From Methanomethylovorans sp. (GTDB taxonomy: Archaea; Halobacteriota; Methanosarcinia; Methanosarcinales; Methanosarcinaceae), in assembly GCA_020854785.1 (NCBI GenBank), contig JAHFZE010000071.1:1-5096 (forward strand): 5,096 nucleotides of DNA. Direction: 5' to 3'. Made by a program: the position numbers and the translations under genes. Position 1 is the stretch's first letter. Each line of letters begins with the position of its first letter. The notes beneath the pieces were generated by a model. The model was not told the DNA's origin. It worked only from the letters and a program-made list of their open reading frames with translations, and ran no database searches. Positions 1 to 5,096 of this stretch are shown in pieces.

Positions 1-1197
1 CTTTATACCACTGATGACACCTAAATCAATAGTTTCCGACTGCTCAGCTTCAACATATCTGTCAAAAGAAGAAATAGTAAGTCCAATACTCCTACAGATA
101 TGTAAAACTTTTTCAGAGTACCTTAGATTAACAGCTGCCCTTACAGATAGATCTGACCCCATAGCGGCAAGGACCATACTTCCAACATGTTTGCTGCCTC
201 CGAATTCCACATTACCTGCAATATAAGGCCTATCCTTCACACGTACGATACGTCCGCTGACACCTGCCACATCTGTCAGTACGGTAGCTCCGGGGATGGC
301 CATGGCAATATTACATCCCACTTCTGGAATGAGTTCCCCGAACTCATCACATGAAACCAGGATCCCAACAGCTGAAATAGTGTTTTGGAGAGTATCATAG
401 CGATAGGCCGCTTTGAGAAGTGAACCTAACTGATTCACCGGTCCTACCCCGTGCCCTACTTTCACACTGTTCAAAATGGCATTTTCCACAAAGGATTTAG
501 CAAGCATGGCAGCTTCGATGATAGTATATCCCCTGGACAGAAATGCAGTGATAGAAGCCGCATACGTGCACCCGGATCCATGAGTACCGCCTTCCAGGAA
601 CTTACCCGGTATCACAGTCCATCTATCGGAAACTGATTCATATACCACATCAGATGCGTCCAGATGTCCACCTGTGACGATCACGACATCTACACCTAAC
701 TCTGCGATCTTTTTTGCTGCTCTCTTGGCATCGTTCACATCTTTAATATCAATACCTGAGAGAGTACGTGCTTCATAGATGTTGGGCGTTACTACCTTAC
801 TGAATGGGAGCAGATCCTCTTTAAGTGTCCTCACAGCATCTTTATGCAACAGGTCTCCTCCTGCTTCAGCTGCCATCACAGGGTCCACCACTAGAGAAAG
901 TCCATTGGACCTCACTTCTTTTGACACTAAGGCAACTATCTCAGCAGAGGAGAGCATCCCTGTCTTTGCCCACTTGACATCCATATCAGAACATACAGCT
1001 TTGATCTGTTCACTTATAACATGAAGAGGCAGATCATATATACTGATCACACCTCTGGTGTTTTGTGCAGTAACAGAAGTTATTGCACATGTTCCATGTA
1101 CACCTAAAGCTGCAAAGGTCTTGATATCCGCTTCAAGACCTGCACCACCACCAGAGTCTGAACCTGCTATAGTCATTACCACGGGAGTACTGGACAT
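1..1197 (-). CDS. thiDN: Bifunctional HMP/HMP-P kinase and thiamine-phosphate synthase (ThiD-ThiN fusion), 3' end beyond the window
   Basis: The visible 399 residues read without a stop from ATG at 1197 to the window edge. Residues 1-255 are a ribokinase-fold Thi[12 protein letters not shown] (10-20), the HMP-contacting TAQNTRG loop with Gln45, VVDPVM (103-108), and the anion-hole/catalytic motif GTHGSGCT with Cys210, which matches the Cys of bacterial ThiD; VGHGVGPV (247-254) closes the domain. From about 260 onward comes a ThiN-type domain ([44 protein letters not shown]), which in archaea replaces ThiE and condenses HMP-PP with thiazole phosphate. ThiD phosphorylates HMP and HMP-P in the cytosol. 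Full-length archaeal fusions run to about 430-460 residues, so some 40-60 residues are missing here. The start is fixed by AGGTGA five bases upstream; Met8 is the only near alternative. The gene is transcribed away from the Sm/L37e/purF cluster. No thiamine riboswitch is visible. Domain assignment is confident; that both activities are intact is inferred. Confidence 0.95.
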   Translation of the reverse strand, partial: MSSTPVVMTIAGSDSGGGAGLEADIKTFAALGVHGTCAITSVTAQNTRGVISIYDLPLHVISEQIKAVCSDMDVKWAKTGMLSSAEIVALVSKEVRSNGLSLVVDPVMAAEAGGDLLHKDAVRTLKEDLLPFSKVVTPNIYEARTLSGIDIKDVNDAKRAAKKIAELGVDVVIVTGGHLDASDVVYESVSDRWTVIPGKFLEGGTHGSGCTYAASITAFLSRGYTIIEAAMLAKSFVENAILNSVKVGHGVGPVNQLGSLLKAAYRYDTLQNTISAVGILVSCDEFGELIPEVGCNIAMAIPGATVLTDVAGVSGRIVRVKDRPYIAGNVEFGGSKHVGSMVLAAMGSDLSVRAAVNLRYSEKVLHICRSIGLTISSFDRYVEAEQSETIDLGVISGIK

Positions 1198-1202
1198 TAT
1201 GT

Positions 1203-1208
1203 TCACCT
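1203..1208 (-). promoter_or_regulatory. Ribosome binding site deciding the thiDN start
   Basis: Read on the minus strand this is AGGTGA, five bases before the ATG at 1195-1197. It is complementary to the archaeal 16S rRNA tail and favours this ATG over the in-frame Met at codon 8, which has no comparable site. Confidence 0.7.
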
Positions 1209-1235
1209 TTCTGTGTTCCTTCAAAGGGAATAAAA

Positions 1236-1243
1236 GATATATG
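1236..1243 (-). promoter_or_regulatory. Candidate TATA box for thiDN
   Basis: On the minus strand the sequence is CATATATC, centred about 43 bases upstream of the start codon. With the usual archaeal spacing of about 25 bases to the transcription start, the mRNA would begin near 1213-1217 and have a leader of only about 15-20 bases. That leaves no room for a leader riboswitch. This is prediction from composition and spacing only. Confidence 0.35.
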
Positions 1244-1339
1244 GTTGGCAAAAGATATGAGAAATATCCTAAATACATTATGGTCGGCGGTCACATATGT
1301 TCTGTGCTTCATGGCATCGGTGATGCAATGTTCGATAGT

Positions 1340-1347
1340 TTTATATC
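1340..1347 (+). promoter_or_regulatory. Candidate TATA box for the Sm-like / L37e / purF unit
   Basis: TTTATATC is the closest match to the archaeal box A consensus on the plus strand in the divergent spacer. Transcription would start near 1368-1372 and leave an 85-90 base leader before the Sm gene. A weaker alternative is CATATC around 1412-1417, which would give a leader of about 20 bases. The choice between them cannot be made from sequence. Confidence 0.35.
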
Positions 1348-1366
1348 TGACTATACACAATGAAGA

Positions 1367-1388
1367 GCAGTATAATGGCAGTATGATG
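1367..1388 (+). repeat. Tandem 11-bp direct repeat in the divergent spacer
   Basis: Two abutting copies, GCAGTATAATG (1367-1377) and GCAGTATGATG (1378-1388), differ at one base. They lie where transcription from the candidate box at 1340-1347 would begin. Tandem abutting copies of this kind may be a protein-binding site near a promoter, or chance in AT-rich spacer. No function can be assigned. Confidence 0.5.
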
Positions 1389-1458
1389 CTATCATTCCGT
1401 TGATACATATCCATATCATTCAGGACTACTTTGATTTATTTAGATGAGGCGGCTTTAA

Positions 1459-1674
<216 letters not shown>

Positions 1675-1732
1675 CATATTTATCCTATGATATTGTCTGA
1701 GGTTCGCTCGACACATAGTAATTCACAGATAG

Positions 1733-1741
1733 TATTTATTA
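1733..1741 (+). promoter_or_regulatory. Possible internal promoter (TATA-like) ahead of rpl37e
   Basis: The 113-bp gap between the Sm gene and rpl37e is long for co-translated archaeal genes and contains TATTTATTA about 50 bases before the rpl37e ATG. That spacing would give a leader of about 25 bases. A similar string lies at 1677-1683, just after the Sm stop codon. Either could give rpl37e its own transcript in addition to read-through from upstream. The evidence is weak in such AT-rich sequence. Confidence 0.25.
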
Positions 1742-1787
1742 CGATAATTAAATAGAGTGACGAAGAAGTTCAATAAGGTGATGATAA

Positions 1788-1958
1788 ATGTCAAAAGGTA
1801 CTCCCTCAATGGGAAAAAGGCAAAAGCGCACGCATGTAACATGTAGGCGCTGCGGTAGCGTATCACTTAATATCCATACTAAGCAGTGTACTGCATGTGG
1901 CTTTGGCAGGACACCACGTATGAGAAGCTATAAATGGGAACGTAAGTGCAAGTTCTAA
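1788..1958 (+). CDS. rpl37e: 50S ribosomal protein L37e (eL37)
   Basis: The 56-residue product begins [19 protein letters not shown], the hallmark N-terminus of archaeal and eukaryotic eL37, a small rRNA-binding protein of the large subunit. It carries a C4 zinc ribbon: Cys19-x2-Cys22 and Cys34-x2-Cys37, with [13 protein letters not shown] after the second pair. The high Arg/Lys content fits rRNA binding. An additional Cys54 lies in the RKCKF tail. Length is typical for the family. The ATG follows a strong AAGGTGAT ribosome binding site (1775-1782) with five bases between. It sits between the Sm gene and purF, 32 bases upstream of the latter, probably in one transcript. The frame, zinc ligands and length leave little doubt. 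Confidence 0.97.
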   Translation: MSKGTPSMGKRQKRTHVTCRRCGSVSLNIHTKQCTACGFGRTPRMRSYKWERKCKF

Positions 1959-1969
1959 GAACAATACTG

Positions 1970-1981
1970 TTTTTCTCTTTT
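1970..1981 (+). terminator. U-rich tract between rpl37e and purF (possible partial terminator)
   Basis: TTTTTCTCTTTT lies 11 bases after the rpl37e stop and 9 bases before the purF ATG. Archaeal transcription commonly ends at oligo-U tracts without a hairpin, so this may stop part of the transcripts from the strongly expressed ribosomal gene and lower purF expression. It may also simply be a pyrimidine-rich spacer. Confidence 0.35.
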
Positions 1982-1990
1982 GGGGTATAG

Positions 1991-3406
1991 ATGAAAGAGG
2001 AATGTGGTGTCGTGGGTGTTGTGATGCAGAATGGCGCATCCACAGACAACCCCACTGCGCTCCAAATATACTATGCCCTTTATGCCCTGCAACATAGGGG
2101 TCAGGAATCCACTGGTATCACAGTGCATGATGGGCTACATTGCAAATCTATTAAAGGTATGGGGCTAGTGCCTGAAGTATACGTTAAAAAAGACCTCGTG
2201 GAACTAAAAGGCAATGTAGGCGTCGGTCATGTACGTTATTCCACTACAGGCCATTCCAAAATAGAAAACTGCCAGCCTCTGATAGTGAATTACAAGAGCG
2301 GCACTATAGCTATAGCCCATAATGGAAACCTGGCAAACTACAGTCTTTTGAGAGATGAATTGGAATTAGAAGGTCGCATATTCATAACCAGTTCTGACAC
2401 AGAAGTGATCGCACACCTGCTTGTAAAAGAACTTTTGCGCCACAACCCTATAGAATCGATCTCCAATGTGATAAAAAGATTAAAAGGTTCCTACTCCCTG
2501 GCCATCCTCATAGATGATCAGCTGTATGCATTGCGCGATCCCCTAGGTTTTAAACCATTATGTGTAGGAGAGCTAGATGGTGGTTTTATAGTTGCCTCTG
2601 AAAGTGTTGCTATCGACACGCTCAATGGAACACTGATAAGGGAAGTTGCACCCGGAGAATTATTGGTATTCAAGAACGATGCTTTTGAAAGTCATCAGCT
2701 TGTTCACGAAAAGTATCACGCACATTGTGTATTTGAATATGTGTACTTCGCACGTCCAGATTCTGTTATTAATGGTAAACTTGTATACAACGTTCGCGAG
2801 AAGATAGGGAGAGAGCTTGCACGTGAACACCCTGTGAAAGCGGACATTGTATCACCTGTACCCGATTCAGGGATCACTTCTGCCATTGGATATTCATACG
2901 AAGCAAATATAAAATACAGTGAAGGGCTCATGAAGAATCGTTACATTGGCAGGACATTCATTCTCCCTGGACAAGCAATGCGGGAAACAGCTGTAAGGCT
3001 TAAGATGAACACGATCTCTGATAACATCAAGGACCAAAGGATAGTCCTTATAGATGACAGTATAGTACGCGGGACTACCTCCAGGCGCATCATCGATATG
3101 ATAAGACGTGCCGGTGCAAAAGAGATACATGCACGCATTGGCAGCCCCCCTATTATAGCTCCATGCTATTTTGGAATAGATATGGGTACCAGAAATGAAC
3201 TGATAGCAGCCCATAAAACTGTAGCAGGGGTTGAAGCGGTCATCAATGCCGACTCGCTTGGGTATCTGAGCATAGAAGGGTTGGTTCGGGCAATAGGCAT
3301 CGAAAAAGAAGATCTGTGTCTCGCGTGTCTGACAAGTGAATACCCTTTAGATATACCGGGTGAATACTGCCCGCGCAGACAACTGAAACTCAATGAGTTT
3401 TCCTAA
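1991..3406 (+). CDS. purF: Amidophosphoribosyltransferase (glutamine PRPP amidotransferase)
   Basis: This cytosolic 471-residue enzyme makes 5-phosphoribosylamine from PRPP and glutamine, the first committed step of purine synthesis. The N-terminal class II glutaminase domain (about 5-235) starts with Cys5 in MKEECGVVGV; family knowledge predicts removal of a four-residue propeptide to expose this nucleophile. HVRYST (80-85), AHNGN (109-113) and SSDTE (134-138) are glutamine-site motifs. The C-terminal phosphoribosyltransferase domain has VPDSG (290-294) and the PRPP loop VLIDDSIVRGTT (352-363). Cys246, Cys392, Cys443 and Cys446 match the four ligands of the [4Fe-4S] cluster of the Bacillus-type enzyme, so this is the Fe-S, probably oxygen-sensitive class. 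The ATG is the only one compatible with the propeptide, but its ribosome binding site is weak (GGGGT at 1982-1986). It lies downstream of rpl37e, separated by a U-rich tract. Confidence 0.98.
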   Translation: MKEECGVVGVVMQNGASTDNPTALQIYYALYALQHRGQESTGITVHDGLHCKSIKGMGLVPEVYVKKDLVELKGNVGVGHVRYSTTGHSKIENCQPLIVNYKSGTIAIAHNGNLANYSLLRDELELEGRIFITSSDTEVIAHLLVKELLRHNPIESISNVIKRLKGSYSLAILIDDQLYALRDPLGFKPLCVGELDGGFIVASESVAIDTLNGTLIREVAPGELLVFKNDAFESHQLVHEKYHAHCVFEYVYFARPDSVINGKLVYNVREKIGRELAREHPVKADIVSPVPDSGITSAIGYSYEANIKYSEGLMKNRYIGRTFILPGQAMRETAVRLKMNTISDNIKDQRIVLIDDSIVRGTTSRRIIDMIRRAGAKEIHARIGSPPIIAPCYFGIDMGTRNELIAAHKTVAGVEAVINADSLGYLSIEGLVRAIGIEKEDLCLACLTSEYPLDIPGEYCPRRQLKLNEFS

Positions 3407-3409
3407 ACA

Positions 3410-3414
3410 TTTTT
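3410..3414 (+). terminator. Candidate oligo-T terminator of purF
   Basis: TTTTT begins four bases after the purF stop. Such a short U-run is a typical, though weak, archaeal termination signal. The inverted repeats at 3423-3470 follow and may contribute. Confidence 0.3.
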
Positions 3415-3422
3415 CATCATTT

Positions 3423-3470
3423 AGTTCATTGGTGAATACCAAGAACGAGTGTTCAAGAGAACTATGAACT
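3423..3470. repeat. Cluster of inverted repeats between purF and tRNA-His
   Basis: An outer pair AGTTCAT (3423-3429) / ATGAACT (3464-3470) encloses two small perfect hairpins: TTGGT-GAAT-ACCAA (3429-3442) and, directly abutting, GAAC-GAGT-GTTC (3443-3454). A further GAAC at 3459-3462 could pair with the GTTC at 3451-3454 instead. The whole could fold as a small three-way junction on either strand. It occupies the space between convergent purF and tRNA-His, so a 3'-end or termination role is a reasonable guess, but pairing is short and unproven. Confidence 0.45.
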
Positions 3471-3493
3471 TTAAAGATCCAAATGTTTGAGAA

Positions 3494-3568
3494 TGGGGCC
3501 GGGATCGAGAATCGAACTCGAATCGTAGCCTCCACAGGGCCACAGGATAACCGCTACCCCACCCCGGC
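3494..3568 (-). tRNA. tRNA-His (anticodon GTG), CCA encoded
   Basis: The minus strand folds as a complete cloverleaf of 72 bases plus an encoded CCA. The acceptor stem is GCCGGGG / TCCCGGC with one G-U pair. The D arm is GGGT-AGCGGTTA-TCCT with a terminal mismatch. The anticodon stem TGGCC / GGCTA encloses CTGTGGA, giving anticodon GTG (plus-strand 3533-3535) after U33. The variable loop has four bases, and the T arm is TCGAG-TTCGATT-CTCGA. The discriminator base is C73, as required for tRNA-His outside some bacteria. The base before G1 is A (3569), so the histidine identity element G-1 is not encoded and would have to be added after transcription, for example by a Thg1-type enzyme. The gene follows the histidine kinase on the same strand and converges on purF. 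No intron is present. Confidence 0.95.
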
Positions 3569-3622
3569 TCGAAGTAGGTGCCATGTGTTGTTAACACGAG
3601 CACCCTATACATGTATCTCTCT

Positions 3623-3630
3623 TACATAAA
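3623..3630 (-). promoter_or_regulatory. Candidate TATA box for tRNA-His
   Basis: On the minus strand TTTATGTA follows a purine-rich GGAAAAG that could serve as the BRE, about 55-60 bases upstream of the mature 5' end. Expected initiation near 3600 would give a short leader of about 30 bases for RNase P to remove. That leader contains a small GTGTT / AACAC inverted repeat (3585-3597). The competing TATA-like string TACATGTATAGG (minus strand, 3604-3615) is closer but lacks a BRE-like flank. Confidence 0.3.
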
Positions 3631-3691
3631 CTTTTCCTTTATGGAGCTTAGAGACCACATTAAGAATAGATATCATCCGAGTAAGTTTTAT

Positions 3692-3697
3692 AAAAAA
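3692..3697 (-). terminator. Candidate oligo-T terminator of the histidine kinase
   Basis: Six consecutive T residues on the minus strand lie about 13 bases after the kinase stop codon (TGA at 3711-3713). This fits a hairpin-independent archaeal terminator and separates the kinase from tRNA-His. The flanking TTTTATAAA could alternatively act as a TATA-like element, but it is too far from tRNA-His (about 115 bases) to be its obvious promoter. Confidence 0.4.
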
Positions 3698-3710
3698 TAG
3701 GTCTTGATCT

Positions 3711-5096
3711 TCATGCCTTATTTAACCTGATCCAGAACCTACTTCCCTTACCTTCAGGATTATCCTCAACGCCCACTTCACCACCGTGCAGTTCAGCTAT
3801 CCTTTTAACTATGGCAAGGCCAAGACCACTGCCCTTGACCCCCTTTTTTGTGACCCTTTTGAACCTGTCAAAAACATAAGGTTTATCTTCATCGGAAATG
3901 CCTTCACCCTGATCACCAACAGCTACTTTCCACATATCGCCTTCATCAAATATATCAATGGATATGGATGTGTTCTCAGAACTGTACTTCACGGCATTGG
4001 TGAGGAAGTTAGCAAAAACGTCTTCGATTATAGGATTAACAGCTGAACTATGGATCCCGGAAAAACGTATGACAGTGACCATTTTCTTGGCTTCGAACAT
4101 GGGTCGCAGGTTTTCAACTGCATTCCTTAATAGTTCACCAAGATCCATTATAAAAAATTCAAGCTCATTCTGAGATTCAAGTTTAGCGAACTTGGCTGCT
4201 GTATCTATCATATCGATGAGCTTATCATCACTTTTCTGGATCTTCTCAAGCATTGACCTTTTTTGTTCGTTGTTTTCGATCTCAAGTAGTAGTTCTGTGA
4301 ACCCTTTGATAGTTCCTGCCGGATTTAGGAGATCATGACGCAAAATATCCGTGAACAGTTCTTTCATTTCATTTGAATGCTGTAGTTTATCAGCATATTG
4401 CTGAAGATGTTCCTCTGATAATTTGCGCTGGGTTATATCCATAGCAGTACCAGTAAATCTGGAAACCTTGCCTTCATTATCGAACTCTGTAGCTTTACCC
4501 CTGACAAGCAACCATTTAGACCCTTGATCTCTAGTATTGACCCTGAACTCCTCCTCTAAGAAAGGAGAAGATGGACTGATATTTTGGAAAACCGAAATTA
4601 CTCTTTCCCTTTCCTGTTCATGGACCATCCCAGTGATAGCCTTGAAATTCCCGGGAAGGCAGCTGGCCTGATAACCCAGCATTTCAGCCCAACGTGCATT
4701 AAAAACAAGTTCATCAGTAGCTACGTCCCAATCCCACATCCCCAGATCAGCACCATTAAGAGCGAGTTCCACCCGGTCCCTGGTCTTTTGTATTATGACC
4801 TCTCTCTCTTTGCGTTCAGTGATATTCCTGGCAACAGCAAGAACATATTCAGTATCATCATGTTCTATGAATGTAACATTTATTTCCACAGGTATCTCAT
4901 GTCCGTTCTTTGCTTTGAAAACTGCATCGACATCCAGATAGTTGTCCCCACATGTTTCCAAGAAAGCCCTGTTCCAGAAATTACCTACTGTATCCATTAA
5001 AAGATCAGGGACCATCGTCAAAAGATCTGCTCTTGAATATCCCATCTGGATACAGAGCGTCTCATTGACATCCACAACTTTACAGCTTTCGCGATC
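3711..5096 (-). CDS. PAS-domain sensor histidine kinase, N-terminus beyond the window
   Basis: The frame stays open to the window edge (461 residues visible, starting DRESCKVVDVNETL), so the GTG at 5075 is an internal Val codon within a PAS domain rather than a start. Order: a PAS/PAC domain cut at its N-terminus (1 to about 98, ending VARNITERKE), a second PAS/PAC (about 105-227; ADLGMWDWDVATDELVFNARW, then GTAMDITQRKLSEE), a short helical linker, and a kinase core. The H-box is FTDILRHDLLNPAG with the phosphoacceptor His254. The ATP-binding domain has NFLTNAVKYS (N-box, Asn367), DQGEG (395-399), YVFDRF (407-412) and GSGLGLAIV (422-430), all intact, so activity is expected. No membrane segment or receiver domain is present in the visible part, which suggests a cytosolic sensor, but the missing N-terminus could change that. 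No partner regulator is in the window and the signal is unknown. The 3' end is followed by an oligo-T tract and tRNA-His. Confidence 0.95.
   Translation of the reverse strand, partial: DRESCKVVDVNETLCIQMGYSRADLLTMVPDLLMDTVGNFWNRAFLETCGDNYLDVDAVFKAKNGHEIPVEINVTFIEHDDTEYVLAVARNITERKEREVIIQKTRDRVELALNGADLGMWDWDVATDELVFNARWAEMLGYQASCLPGNFKAITGMVHEQERERVISVFQNISPSSPFLEEEFRVNTRDQGSKWLLVRGKATEFDNEGKVSRFTGTAMDITQRKLSEEHLQQYADKLQHSNEMKELFTDILRHDLLNPAGTIKGFTELLLEIENNEQKRSMLEKIQKSDDKLIDMIDTAAKFAKLESQNELEFFIMDLGELLRNAVENLRPMFEAKKMVTVIRFSGIHSSAVNPIIEDVFANFLTNAVKYSSENTSISIDIFDEGDMWKVAVGDQGEGISDEDKPYVFDRFKRVTKKGVKGSGLGLAIVKRIAELHGGEVGVEDNPEGKGSRFWIRLNKA

Noticed and set aside
756..761. CTGAGA on the plus strand, resembling the conserved core of a thiamine (THI-box) riboswitch
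   Set aside because: It lies inside thiDN coding sequence on the antisense strand, with no accompanying aptamer arms and no downstream thiamine gene in that orientation.
1314..1326. Small hairpin GCATC-GGT-GATGC in the divergent spacer
   Set aside because: The stem has only five pairs, is not followed by a T-run, and has no position-specific role that can be argued.
1133..1414. Minus-strand 93-codon frame covering the divergent spacer and the start of thiDN
   Set aside because: It overlaps the thiDN start in another frame, ending in a Trp/Arg-rich tail that is a shadow of the Gly-rich ThiD N-terminus.
1401..1418. Imperfect palindrome TGATA...TATCA upstream of the Sm gene
   Set aside because: The arms are only five A/T-rich pairs with an eight-base spacer, expected by chance in this spacer.
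3421..3612. Small minus-strand reading frames crossing tRNA-His (also 3347-3535)
   Set aside because: They run through the tRNA cloverleaf and the end of purF, have no ribosome binding site and no recognisable protein motif.
4584..5000. 138-codon plus-strand frame opposite the histidine kinase
   Set aside because: It is antisense to well-conserved PAS domains, has no ribosome binding site and resembles no known protein.
5073..5075. GTG as the start codon of the histidine kinase
   Set aside because: The same frame continues upstream to the window edge with DRESCKV, which fits the middle of a PAS domain, so the gene is truncated by the window.

Overview
The window looks like ordinary core chromosome of a methanogenic euryarchaeon, most likely of the Methanosarcinales. 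The evidence is an archaeal Sm-like protein, an archaeal/eukaryotic-type ribosomal protein eL37, a ThiD-ThiN fusion, an Fe-S type PurF, a tRNA-His, and a PAS histidine kinase with the HDLLNP H-box that I associate with methanogen kinases. Spacers are AT-rich with TATA-like boxes and oligo-T tracts, and start codons have GGTG-type ribosome binding sites. The species assignment is inference; no 16S or taxon-specific marker is present.

Layout. Positions 1-1197 (minus strand) hold the first 399 codons of thiD-thiN (thiamine biosynthesis); its 3' end lies outside the window. A 261-bp divergent spacer (1198-1458) holds candidate promoters for both directions and a tandem 11-bp repeat. On the plus strand follow the SmAP/Lsm gene (1459-1674), rpl37e (1788-1958; its translated frame is given here because it is very short) and purF (1991-3406), probably one transcription unit with internal signals. 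A noncoding stretch of about 90 bp (3407-3493) carries an oligo-T tract and a compact set of inverted repeats. On the minus strand come tRNA-His(GTG) at 3494-3568, and upstream of it the 3' part of a PAS-PAS sensor histidine kinase (3711-5096) that runs off the right edge.

How the genes relate. PurF makes 5-phosphoribosylamine, the first committed purine intermediate. That pathway passes through aminoimidazole ribotide, which is also the precursor of the HMP pyrimidine that ThiD phosphorylates and ThiN joins to the thiazole phosphate. The two divergent units therefore lie on a shared metabolic branch. SmAP and eL37 belong to RNA metabolism and the ribosome. The kinase has no visible response regulator partner and its signal cannot be read from this fragment.

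I found no mobile element, CRISPR array, defence system or clearly novel system. The items worth a second look are modest: a tRNA-His whose -1 base is A rather than the G needed for histidine identity, a clustered hairpin between purF and tRNA-His, a U-rich tract directly ahead of purF, and the tandem repeat near the presumed Sm-gene transcription start.
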